Shown piece by piece: positions 33,127-41,445 of a stretch of DNA of 41,445 nt. This stretch comes from Oscillospiraceae bacterium (GTDB lineage Bacteria > Bacillota > Clostridia > Oscillospirales > Oscillospiraceae): the NCBI GenBank assembly GCA_018265835.1, contig JABLYK010000020.1, forward strand, positions 1 to 41,445. The letters are read 5' to 3'. The notes under the pieces are model-generated. The model was given only the letters and a program-made list of their open reading frames with translations. It ran no database searches and was not told where the DNA came from. The first letter of the stretch is position 1; each line of letters opens with the position of its first letter. A program made the position numbers and the translations under genes.

Positions 33127-34375
33127 TATGAGCAAAACCTACGGCCTTGCACTGGAAGGCGGCGGCGCCAAGGGCGCCTATCAGGTCGGCGCGTGGACCG
33201 CGCTGCGCGAGGCCGGGCTGAAGCTTTCCGCCGTCTCCGGCACCTCGGTCGGCGCGCTCAACGGCGCGATGATCGTCATGGACGCGCCGGAGGAGGCCGC
33301 CCGGCTGTGGGCCAACATCCGGTTTTCACAGGTCATGGACGTGGACGATGAGGAAATGAAGCGCCTGATGAGCGGAAACCTTACCCTGCCGGAGCTGAAG
33401 AGCGCCATGCACAGCGTGGCAGACGTCGTGCGCAACCGCGGCTTCGACGTGACGCCGCTGCGCAACTGGATGGCCGAGGTTGTGGATGAGGAGAAGATCC
33501 GGAACTCCGACATTGACTTTTTCATCGTCACCTACTCTCTGACCGACCGGCAGGAGCTGGAGCTCAAGGCCAGCGAACTGGAGCCGGGCGAGCTGTACGA
33601 CATGCTGCTGGCCAGCGCCTATCTGCCCGCGTTCCGGCTGGAAAAGCTCGGCGGCAAGTATTACGCCGACGGCGGCGTGCAGGACGTGGTTCCCATCCAC
33701 GCGCTGGTCGAAAACGGCTGCAAGGACATCATCGCCCTGCGCATTTTCGGCTTCGGCATTGAAAAGCACTTCAAGCTTCCGGACGATGTGAGCGTCACGA
33801 CCATCGGGCCGACCGTCGATCTCGGCAACATTCTGAATTTCGATGCCGAGCAAAGCCGGCAGAACCTGCGTCTCGGCTATCTCGACGCGCATCGCGTGCT
33901 CTACGGGCTGTACGGGCAGACATATTACATCGACCGCACGCTCACAGAGGACGAGGCGCGCGCCCGCCTGATCGAATACGTCGGCACGGGCGACTACGAT
34001 CTGCGCGAGCTGCATGAAAAGGTACTGCCGCGCCTGGCCCGCAGTCTTGACTGCAAGGGCGATTACTACGATCTGCTGATCGCTGCGATGGAGCATGACG
34101 CCATAGAATTCGGCATTCCGCAGTTCGAGATCATGACCGACGCCGACCTGTACGACAGGCTGATGGCGCAACCGGACCGGCTCGACGCCGAGGAGGCGGA
34201 GTTCGGAAAAGCTGACGGCGGTGAGTCGGAGCGCGTCGAGGAAGACGCGGCCTCCAAGCTGGAAGAGGGTCTCCAGCGCATTTTCCACCGCATTCTCCGC
34301 CACAAACGCGACAAGGACGCGCCGGAAGACGAAGAAGCGCCGAACGACACGCTGCCAGAGGAAGAAATCCAATAA
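33110..34375 (+). CDS. Patatin-like phospholipase
   Basis: 421 residues. The oxyanion loop LEGGGAKGAYQVG (15-27), the nucleophile S46 in GTSVGAL and D187 in YADGGVQDVVP form the patatin Ser-Asp dyad, so it should hydrolyse acyl esters of lipids. The C-terminal 100 residues are acidic and lysine/arginine-rich with no family features. The ATG at 33110 follows GGAGGG and overlaps the last 17 nt of the glgA fusion, indicating coupling to the glycogen operon. The physiological link between the two is not evident. Confidence 0.9.
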   Translation: MELKLDMSKTYGLALEGGGAKGAYQVGAWTALREAGLKLSAVSGTSVGALNGAMIVMDAPEEAARLWANIRFSQVMDVDDEEMKRLMSGNLTLPELKSAMHSVADVVRNRGFDVTPLRNWMAEVVDEEKIRNSDIDFFIVTYSLTDRQELELKASELEPGELYDMLLASAYLPAFRLEKLGGKYYADGGVQDVVPIHALVENGCKDIIALRIFGFGIEKHFKLPDDVSVTTIGPTVDLGNILNFDAEQSRQNLRLGYLDAHRVLYGLYGQTYYIDRTLTEDEARARLIEYVGTGDYDLRELHEKVLPRLARSLDCKGDYYDLLIAAMEHDAIEFGIPQFEIMTDADLYDRLMAQPDRLDAEEAEFGKADGGESERVEEDAASKLEEGLQRIFHRILRHKRDKDAPEDEEAPNDTLPEEEIQ

Positions 34376-34379
34376 TCAC

Positions 34380-34427
34380 GCAAAAAATACACCCGACGGA
34401 AAAATTCCATCGGGTGTATTTTTTGCA
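34380..34427. terminator. Bidirectional terminator between patatin and surface-protein genes
   Basis: GCAAAAAATACACCCGA paired with TCGGGTGTATTTTTTGC, with a small inner stem and T6/A6 runs on both sides. It ends the plus-strand glycogen operon and the minus-strand giant gene. Confidence 0.92.
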
Positions 34428-34434
34428 ATGGGTC

Positions 34435-37400
34435 TTATTTTGCGATGTTCTCACAGAACCGCATCAAAATGGTTGCGGCCTGCGCGCGGGTGGCGTTGCC
34501 AAGCGGGTCAAGATAATTGACGCCGTCCACAAGGTCGCCCTGAACGAGTCCGTTGGCGTTCGCCCATGCCATCGCCGTCTGCGCATACTCATAGACCGTG
34601 CTGCTGTCCGGGAATCCGGAGAGATCGGTCGTCTGGGAGACGTCATAGCCCCTGTGCTGCGCATAGCGATAAAGCATCGTCGCCATTTCCTGACGCGTAA
34701 TTGCGCCGTCCGGGTCAAAGGTCGCCGCGTCACGGCCATTGACGACGCCGGCCTCCGCCGCCCACGCAACAGCGGCCTTGTACCACTCCTGCGTCAAGTC
34801 GGTGAAGGTGCAGGGCTTGGTTGCAGCAGGCTCGCCCGCCTGCCGCCAAAGGATGGTGACAACCATCGCGCGCGTCAGCACCCCGTTCGGGTCAAAGCGC
34901 CCTTCGCCGACGCCAATCATGATCCCCTTGCCGTAAACGTACGCCACAGCGTCCGCATACCACGTGCCGTCTGGGACGTCCACGAATGGATGAGTGGTCG
35001 GTGGTACACTCTTCGGGGCGAAGTCCGCCTCAACCGCGACCGGTGCAGCCGGCATGACGAAGGTATACTGCCCAGATGCCGTTTCGGTAACATCGACAGC
35101 CGTTCCATCTTGCGTCACGACGCGCAGGTTTTCCAGCAGATAGCCACTGTCCGGCGTAACGGTAATGGTCACAACGGTGTCCTCGCGTGCTTGATCCGCG
35201 CTGACGGTAATCGCGCCATGGCTTACGCTGTCCGGTGCCGTAATGGCATAGCGTGCAACCGGGCACCTTGTCTTCATGTGCTCCAACCGCTGCGTGAGCC
35301 ACTGCTCCAAATCGCCAGTAACGTCCGCGTAGCTAGTCCCTTCCGCCCAGAGATGGTTCTCATGGTCGGGCAAGCCAACTCTGACATATGGCCAGAGCAC
35401 ATAGTTCATAGCAGCGCTTGCAGAAAGCGTCGCCCCATAGTCTGCAATTTTTCCATCCGCGCCCAGCAGGTCCTCCACAGCGGGCGCAAGGGTATCTTCC
35501 AGATACGCCGCTACAGCAGCCTTGAAGCTGGGGATTTGGATCAGTGCTTCCGACAGATAGCGCAGACTCAGAAATTCACGAGTTGGTGTCAGATTTTCAT
35601 CCCAGCCATTTCCGCAGGAGAGCTCCATGTCCCACACCGGCCCAGCGTACAACTTACCGCCAGCATCTTTGTAGAAGAACAGCGAAGAAACAAATGCATC
35701 GGAGTTCGCGCTCAGCCACTGAATCAGATACATCTGCACCAGAGACTCCATATCGCAGTAGTCATAGTAGTAAAGCTCTGTCTCCGGATTGTATCCCGTA
35801 TAATTTCCGGCCTCATCTGTGGCATACACAGCGTTTTCAAACGCCTGATAATACTCGCTGATATACTGCATTGCAGTCTCGCCAGCCCACTCTGGGCTCT
35901 TCACATTGAAGGCCACATCCTTCGCGGTATAAAAACCACTGGCTTCGTCGATGAAATCATGGTTCAGCTCCAAAAGATATCCGCCGGTAATATTCTCGGG
36001 CTCCGCAAGATCTTTTGTGTATTGATACACCTGCCCGTACCGGTTGGTGCCTTCCGCTGTCTGCTCATTCGTTCCATAGTCCGGATTCACGCGCTCGTAC
36101 AGTGCTTCCATATCGGTAATATCGACGCTGGTACTGTTGACGGAATTCTTTTCGCTGAGCAAATAGGTGCCGCGGTATTCGCCATCATAGTAGAGATCAA
36201 CCCAATCGCAGCTCGCGACGTAATCCATCCCCAGCTCCGCTGCAAGATCCTTAAACAGCTTGTCGTGCATCTGCGTGGCGTCGCCATAACCAGCCAGAAG
36301 CACCCATGTCTTCACCTTTTCGCCTGTACCCAGCAGATCGGTTTTGCTGTCCAGCTTGATCTGATAGGACTTTTTGTCATAATAGGTAAAGGTGGAATTT
36401 CCGCGGCACTTGATCTGGCTGAGCGCTCCGTCGTAGATCGCGGAACCATCCGCCGCAGTCAGCAGCATCTGGCCTGTGGCCGCATTCTCTTTGCTCTGCT
36501 CCACGTACGTGCGGCCAGCGGCATCGGCATCGTCACTCGTCAAATACATCGTGCGGATATTCGCCGATTTCATAACATTGACCACAAACGGCTTCAGGTC
36601 GCCGATGCACACGGAAATCTTGTAGCTACCGTCGGCCTCCACTGAAGCGATGGATGCCAGATCTACCGTCTGCGTGTAGCTCTCCAGCTGGAGCGCACCC
36701 TGATTTCCGGTGAGGGTAATGCGTTTATCGCTGCCGCGCACCGTAAATTGAAGCGCAAGTGCATTCAAATCCACAGAAGCGGGCAGGAACAGATACCGGT
36801 CTCCGTCGACCTGCTGCACGTTCAACGTCTCCGCACTCGACAGTGCGCAGGAAACGTCGGTAACATAGGTTGCGCTCAGAGTTGCCGGATCGGCGATGGT
36901 GTTGACACGCAGCTCATCCGAATAGGAAATGCAATAATAGGTTTTGCCATCCACCTGTGCACGGGTGTGCACGCGGAAGGAATACGCCTGTTCGCTCTCC
37001 AGCCCAGTCACCGTATAGCTTGTTCCGCTGGTTACGGCAATTTGCTTCCATGCGCCGTTTATCTTTTGCTGGATCATGTACTCCTGCGCACCTTTTGCAG
37101 CGCTCCATGTCAATGCTACGCTGTCTTTTCCAATCTCTGCAACGCTGAGCTTGCTGACGCTTGCAGGCACGATCGTGAAGGTCGCAGACGTCTCTCCATA
37201 GTAGTTGCCGCGGCCGCTGTATGTGACTGTTGCCACACCGATGTTGGTGTTGTTGTTATAGGAGATGTAAGCGTCGGTGCCATACCGGTCGCTCCGCGCA
37301 TCCAGTGTCTTCCCGTCGTAGGTTGCCGTGGAGGCGGGATTAATGGCTTTGCCGGTGTAGGAATAATACTTATACGCAATCTTCAGATCTGCGTTGGCAA

Positions 37401-40400
37401 TATCGATACCCTCGGTTCCACAGACCGTGCACATATGGTTCTCATCCCAGGCATGCCCTTTCGACCACGTTCCAGCACCCAGATAGTTCTCTCCGCAGGT
37501 GTTGCAATGCGCCGTCAGGCGACCGTTTTCGAGGCAGGTGGCCGTATCGGTCGTCACCGTATCGTGCAGAATGCCGTTGTCGCTCGTGTGGCAGATGTCC
37601 TCGCCGACCGCGAACCAGCCAACCTGTACAACGCCATTGTTCAGCATAACGCGGTTCTCGCCGTCCGTGAGGGTTAGGATACCGGTATACCCAACTTCCT
37701 CCACTGGCGCGGTTTCTCCGCAGAGTGCACAGGATATAGTCTTATTCTCAAAATCATACCGACTGCTCTCGTCATAGGTATGGTTGCCCTGCTCGCAGGC
37801 TGTCCGCTCCTTCGTGTAGCTGTCCAGCAGATTGCCGTTGTAATCATAAGCTGTCACCGTAATCCCGGTGCTGTTGGCCTGCACGGAGAGATACATACCC
37901 TGATACTCGCTGTGCGGCATTGATTTTGCATAATAATCGTGGGTATGATATTCGTTATCCTTGTTGCTCAAATCGCCGCTGATGTAATAGACAACGCCAT
38001 TTTGGCTGTCCTCTGTCACAGCATCACCCAGCATGGGGTAGGTGCGTGCGTAGCTGTGATCGTCGCCGGAAAAGACAAAATCAATGCCCGCCGCCTCAAT
38101 CAACGCCGTTGCTTGTTTCCGCGTCTCCGCGTTCATCTCACCCGTGGTGCCATAGATCGGCTCGTGGATGGCAAGCACCTTCCAGATGCAATTGCTCTGT
38201 ACGGCATCAGCTTTCATTTCTTCCAGTGCTGCAAGCAGGTCGCCACCATTGTTGATGACACCCACATAGACACTGCCGTATTCCGCCGAATAGAAGCTGC
38301 CCTGTGCACTTTCAGGAAGGCTGAACAGGCCTCCCGCGACCGAGCCGTCCGCGTCGCCATAGTACTCATGGTTGCCCATGGTATGCACCATATCAATGCC
38401 TTGCAGCGTCGCGCTGTTCAGAACAGTGCAGTAAGAGCGCCAGTTCTCGAACTTTGTCACATCGTCAATGGCGTCGCCCGTCTGAATGCCAAATGCATAT
38501 GCCAGTTCGCTGCCTGCGACCTTGTCAATGGCAGACGCCAGTCGAGACGTATCGGAAGTCTGGATATCACCAAAAACAAAGAAGTTCGTCTCAGCTGTGG
38601 GATCGGCGGAGGCCGTCGTGAAGGAATAGACCTCAGACCACCATTCTCCGTCGCCCACCTGATAATAATAGGTGGTTTCGGGCGTAAGCCCGCTGAGAGC
38701 CACACTGTTGAGCCGCAGCGCAGTGCCGCTGGTTGTCATCGTAAACGTCACAAAGGAATTGCTTCCCACAATGGGCTCAGCGTCTGCCAGCGCTTCTGCC
38801 TGCTCGGACAGGCGAACCAGAGACTGTGCTTCGGGGGCGTCTCCAATGGGAGAAAGCCACGTGACGCTGCGAGTCGTCGAGCCGTCTGCGGAGGCATTAC
38901 TCTGCGCCGCGAACGGTCCTTCATCAGAAATCTCATGGACAACCACGGTGCTGTTCCAGGAGCGTCCGGTCTCCGTTTGGGCATGGAGTACCTTTGCTCC
39001 CTTGGTAAACGTGTAAGACAGCTTGCCGTCCTCCTCAGTCGTACCAAGCAGGGTCTCGCCCACATATACATTCGCATTGGGCACCGGATTTCCTGCGGAA
39101 TCCGTCACGGTAATCGCAGCGGGAAAACCCTCAATGGCCTGAGAAACTGAGACCGCGTAATCTGCCGTCAGCGCAACCGTTGTCTCCGTCTGGGAGAAGG
39201 AGGCCGTTCCGGAAGCCGTTTCATAGCTACCCATGGGAACCGAGAACTTAAAGGTAGAGCCTTCGCGCGCCGTCTCCGGGATCCGGAACGTAACGCTGGC
39301 CACGGTCGAATCATAATTCTCTGCGTCGTCCAGCTTGCGAATGGTCAGGGTGATCTGCTGTGACTGCACATCCAGCGCGGATTCCACTTCGTAGCCCGCG
39401 CCAGACTGCACCGTATAAGCATCCTCCGACGCATAGGTGCTGTTTGGCACTTCGATCACAACTGTAGCCAAATCCACCGGGATATCGCTGTTAACCACGT
39501 TCAGCGTATAGGTGCTGCCGACCTTCGGCGGGGCTTCCTGCCCAACCACGCTTAACTGGGCATACTCGCCCGCGTCATCGTTCACAGTGAAGGGATAGGT
39601 CTTCGTTGTCACGTTGCCGTAAGCGTCTTTCACGGTCAGCTTCAGCGTGTGGCCGCCGTTTTTCAGCCCACTTGCCGTCAGATACAGCGTTCCGGCGTTG
39701 ACCTCCGCCGCAGCCGTCTGGTCAATGCCATCCACGTAAACACGGACACCACTGACGTCGATGCCGGTGGCATACTTGTCCGTCTGCTCGCTGTCGCCAT
39801 AAACGGCCTCGAAGTTCAGCGTACCGCTGTTGAATTCCACGGGGGCATCTTCGCTCAGTACAGTGCCAGAGGCCTTTTCACTCGCGTTTTCAATGATAGG
39901 GTTATTGATATCGTTGGTATTGGTACCGTAAATAAATTGGAGATTATCAATATAAAGATAACCGCTGCTCTTAGTGCAATTCTGAGGAGACGTTACGCGC
40001 ACAGTATACGCACGGCACACATCCACAGGCATTTGGTAGGCAGAAATATCTGCTTCCACCCAAGTCCATCCTTTCCCAGCCCAGTCGGACAACTTGGAAC
40101 CTGTAACATTGCCCGCAGCATCATAACTGTAATACTGAACATAGGCGGCTGTACCGGTCAGTTGCTTCCCCTCAGTATAAGTCATGCTGCCATCCTCTTG
40201 CAGCGTCATGTAGGCAGTAGCAAGATCAGCTTCCACTGCAGCGCCTTTCAAAACGGCCTTCAGCAGAGAGTTGTCATCCGTACAATCCTTGGGTACATTG
40301 ATCCACATACCGATTCTTGTAGGCTGAACCGTATTAACAAGCAAATCACCAGAGAATCCAAAGTCAGCAGATTTAACAATTGATTCTTCTTCCTTAGGCC

Positions 40401-41445
40401 CGGTGAAATCGTAGCCTAGGCGGAAAGCATGCTCACCAAACCGGACGTCGGAATCATCTTCGGCGTTTACAATGGTGTTGTAGCCTTCCGGAAACTTCAC
40501 ACCTTTCTTGGTGGTATCCCGGATCCACAAACGGTTTGCTTTCACTTCCGCCACGGACAACTCACCATTGGAGCCATTCGCAGCGCTACCTACATGGCAT
40601 GTCCAGTAGTCCTCCGCTGGTGTTACTGTGCCATCCGCATTTACATGATCTTCAAAATCCATCAGGACAAACGGTTCCATGCCAACGACCACATCAATGC
40701 TGCCGGTCAGGTCATTGCAGGATGCCGTAATAGTCCCACGCAAAGAGCTATCCTCATCCGCAATAAACCGATTATCAGAAAAGCTTCCTATCGTTCCTTC
40801 AAATTTCTGTGGATCTTCGGCAGGTCTTTTCTCCCCAATAGCACCTCCGGACGAAACATAGGAAACAGTCGCTGTAATCTTTTCCATACCGTCATCTGTG
40901 CTGGACTGAATCAGCTCTGTCACTTTATAGGTAGATGTATATGTCAAAGAAGAGCCCCACGCATAATACTCCACCACAACAGTATCCTTGTTCAACGCCT
41001 CAGGTGTAATGGCCATGGAAAAGTCGCCCTTTGTGTTGTTGGTTTTCGGGTCGACAAGCGCATCAAACTTATAGTATGTAGGAGAAAGGCTCCACGCAAA
41101 GTCGCCGTCCTTATAGTGCACTTCCCTGCCCTGATAAGTGGGATTAAAGGTCAGGTCGCTACTCTCACCAAAGTCCAGAGAGACGCTGGTGTTCGTAAAG
41201 CCCAGCTTGTCCGGCCACTGCAGTTCCACACTCGTCGTGCCAACGGTCACACCGTCATAAGACAAAGACACAGTGACGGATCCGATGGCATCCGCATTTG
41301 CTGTGAAGACGCCGGTTTCCGGGTCAATGGATCCAAGGTCCGCACCGTTTGTCACCGACCATGCCAAACCGCTTGCGGGCAGCTCAGCCGGGCCGCCGGC
41401 GGCGTCCACGCCGGTCGCTGTGAACTGGATGGCGCTTCCTGGCGT
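34435..41445 (-). CDS. Giant SLH-anchored surface protein with metallophosphatase and CotH-kinase domains (N terminus outside window)
   Basis: 2336 residues are visible; the frame is open at the window edge, so the N terminus is missing. In order on the minus strand: Ig-like (Big) repeats (41445-40690), a lectin-like beta domain (40690-39930), another Ig-like domain (39770-39580), a cohesin-like domain (39560-39150), a purple-acid-phosphatase N-terminal FnIII (38890-38600), a calcineurin-like phosphoesterase (38590-37830; GDIQ, GDAIDD, GNHEY, HEP, GDDHSYART), a CxxC-rich segment (37800-37400: CALCG, CNTCG, CTVCG), a beta repeat with NNNTNIG and GRGNYYG (37400-37160), FnIII (37150-36890), a CotH-type kinase domain (36560-35270; KCRGNSTF, MHDKLFKDLA, YLLSEK, WDMELSCGN), a beta repeat (35260-35020) and three SLH repeats (34995-34438). 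SLH repeats hold it on the cell wall; the enzyme domains would face outward. Lineage relatives often carry an N-terminal phosphodiester glycosidase, which cannot be seen here. Confidence 0.9.
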   Translation of the reverse strand, partial: TPGSAIQFTATGVDAAGGPAELPASGLAWSVTNGADLGSIDPETGVFTANADAIGSVTVSLSYDGVTVGTTSVELQWPDKLGFTNTSVSLDFGESSDLTFNPTYQGREVHYKDGDFAWSLSPTYYKFDALVDPKTNNTKGDFSMAITPEALNKDTVVVEYYAWGSSLTYTSTYKVTELIQSSTDDGMEKITATVSYVSSGGAIGEKRPAEDPQKFEGTIGSFSDNRFIADEDSSLRGTITASCNDLTGSIDVVVGMEPFVLMDFEDHVNADGTVTPAEDYWTCHVGSAANGSNGELSVAEVKANRLWIRDTTKKGVKFPEGYNTIVNAEDDSDVRFGEHAFRLGYDFTGPKEEESIVKSADFGFSGDLLVNTVQPTRIGMWINVPKDCTDDNSLLKAVLKGAAVEADLATAYMTLQEDGSMTYTEGKQLTGTAAYVQYYSYDAAGNVTGSKLSDWAGKGWTWVEADISAYQMPVDVCRAYTVRVTSPQNCTKSSGYLYIDNLQFIYGTNTNDINNPIIENASEKASGTVLSEDAPVEFNSGTLNFEAVYGDSEQTDKYATGIDVSGVRVYVDGIDQTAAAEVNAGTLYLTASGLKNGGHTLKLTVKDAYGNVTTKTYPFTVNDDAGEYAQLSVVGQEAPPKVGSTYTLNVVNSDIPVDLATVVIEVPNSTYASEDAYTVQSGAGYEVESALDVQSQQITLTIRKLDDAENYDSTVASVTFRIPETAREGSTFKFSVPMGSYETASGTASFSQTETTVALTADYAVSVSQAIEGFPAAITVTDSAGNPVPNANVYVGETLLGTTEEDGKLSYTFTKGAKVLHAQTETGRSWNSTVVVHEISDEGPFAAQSNASADGSTTRSVTWLSPIGDAPEAQSLVRLSEQAEALADAEPIVGSNSFVTFTMTTSGTALRLNSVALSGLTPETTYYYQVGDGEWWSEVYSFTTASADPTAETNFFVFGDIQTSDTSRLASAIDKVAGSELAYAFGIQTGDAIDDVTKFENWRSYCTVLNSATLQGIDMVHTMGNHEYYGDADGSVAGGLFSLPESAQGSFYSAEYGSVYVGVINNGGDLLAALEEMKADAVQSNCIWKVLAIHEPIYGTTGEMNAETRKQATALIEAAGIDFVFSGDDHSYARTYPMLGDAVTEDSQNGVVYYISGDLSNKDNEYHTHDYYAKSMPHSEYQGMYLSVQANSTGITVTAYDYNGNLLDSYTKERTACEQGNHTYDESSRYDFENKTISCALCGETAPVEEVGYTGILTLTDGENRVMLNNGVVQVGWFAVGEDICHTSDNGILHDTVTTDTATCLENGRLTAHCNTCGENYLGAGTWSKGHAWDENHMCTVCGTEGIDIANADLKIAYKYYSYTGKAINPASTATYDGKTLDARSDRYGTDAYISYNNNTNIGVATVTYSGRGNYYGETSATFTIVPASVSKLSVAEIGKDSVALTWSAAKGAQEYMIQQKINGAWKQIAVTSGTSYTVTGLESEQAYSFRVHTRAQVDGKTYYCISYSDELRVNTIADPATLSATYVTDVSCALSSAETLNVQQVDGDRYLFLPASVDLNALALQFTVRGSDKRITLTGNQGALQLESYTQTVDLASIASVEADGSYKISVCIGDLKPFVVNVMKSANIRTMYLTSDDADAAGRTYVEQSKENAATGQMLLTAADGSAIYDGALSQIKCRGNSTFTYYDKKSYQIKLDSKTDLLGTGEKVKTWVLLAGYGDATQMHDKLFKDLAAELGMDYVASCDWVDLYYDGEYRGTYLLSEKNSVNSTSVDITDMEALYERVNPDYGTNEQTAEGTNRYGQVYQYTKDLAEPENITGGYLLELNHDFIDEASGFYTAKDVAFNVKSPEWAGETAMQYISEYYQAFENAVYATDEAGNYTGYNPETELYYYDYCDMESLVQMYLIQWLSANSDAFVSSLFFYKDAGGKLYAGPVWDMELSCGNGWDENLTPTREFLSLRYLSEALIQIPSFKAAVAAYLEDTLAPAVEDLLGADGKIADYGATLSASAAMNYVLWPYVRVGLPDHENHLWAEGTSYADVTGDLEQWLTQRLEHMKTRCPVARYAITAPDSVSHGAITVSADQAREDTVVTITVTPDSGYLLENLRVVTQDGTAVDVTETASGQYTFVMPAAPVAVEADFAPKSVPPTTHPFVDVPDGTWYADAVAYVYGKGIMIGVGEGRFDPNGVLTRAMVVTILWRQAGEPAATKPCTFTDLTQEWYKAAVAWAAEAGVVNGRDAATFDPDGAITRQEMATMLYRYAQHRGYDVSQTTDLSGFPDSSTVYEYAQTAMAWANANGLVQGDLVDGVNYLDPLGNATRAQAATILMRFCENIAK

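Noticed and set aside
31036..33135. 699-codon minus-strand frame opposite the GH13 half of the glgA fusion
   Set aside because: The length results from high GC in an antisense frame. The plus-strand frame carries every GH13 catalytic motif.
34414..36645. 743-codon plus-strand frame opposite the SLH/CotH gene
   Set aside because: It is antisense, begins inside a terminator, and lacks any recognisable domain.

Overview
The window looks like a chromosome segment of an anaerobic, moderately high-GC member of the Bacillota (Clostridia, Oscillospiraceae-like). Supporting signs are strong AGGAGG-type ribosome sites, TTGACA-17-TATAAT promoters, two FMN riboswitches with transcription terminators, an infC-rpmI-rplT operon with an attenuator-like leader, a SpoVB-type flippase, an ECF-type RibU, and a giant SLH-anchored surface protein. 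The genus cannot be fixed from the sequence alone.

Layout. 1-2525: str operon on the minus strand (rpsL, rpsG, 5' part of fusA). 2545-4228: a TIM-barrel gene and a divergent HTH regulator sharing a promoter/operator region. 4288-10787: a visibly AT-richer, self-contained exopolysaccharide operon on the plus strand (GT4, Wzx-type flippase, Wzy-type polymerase, GT2, predicted sulfotransferase). 10810-14323: a tightly overlapping minus-strand operon with a three-domain protein (winged HTH + LicC-like nucleotidyltransferase + LicA-like kinase), a 60-residue membrane peptide and an NCS1-type permease, behind a promoter carrying two palindromic operator-like sites. 14420-16777: SpoVB-like flippase, then riboswitch-controlled ribU. 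16805-21175: SLOG protein, infC-rpmI-rplT, a CmpB-like membrane protein, deoC + SHOCT protein, a double-OB SSB-like protein. 21186-25540: riboflavin operon ribD-ribE-ribBA-ribH plus a coupled HAD phosphatase, under a second FMN riboswitch. 25549-27086: AT-rich decayed patch (frameshifted lipoprotein, truncated upstream ORF). 27184-34427: glyoxalase; glycogen operon glgB, glgA fused to a GH13 amylase, patatin. 34435-41445: 3' part of a giant surface protein with purple-acid-phosphatase-like, CotH-kinase and SLH domains.

How genes work together. RibU and the rib genes form one FMN-sensing regulon (uptake and synthesis). The glycogen operon puts branching, elongation and probably trimming of alpha-glucan in one transcript, with synthase and hydrolase on one chain. 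The polysaccharide operon would build, export and polymerise a glycan that may be sulfated. The adjacent lic-like operon is a candidate for making an activated CDP-amino-alcohol that could decorate surface glycans, and the fusion of a DNA-binding domain to the enzyme suggests that it senses its own pathway.

The most unusual items are the wHTH-LicC-LicA fusion with its paired operators and NCS1/mini-membrane-protein partners, the GlgA-GH13 fusion, the SLH-anchored phosphatase/CotH protein with altered metal-site motifs, the sulfotransferase in the glycan operon, and the HAD phosphatase coupled to ribH.
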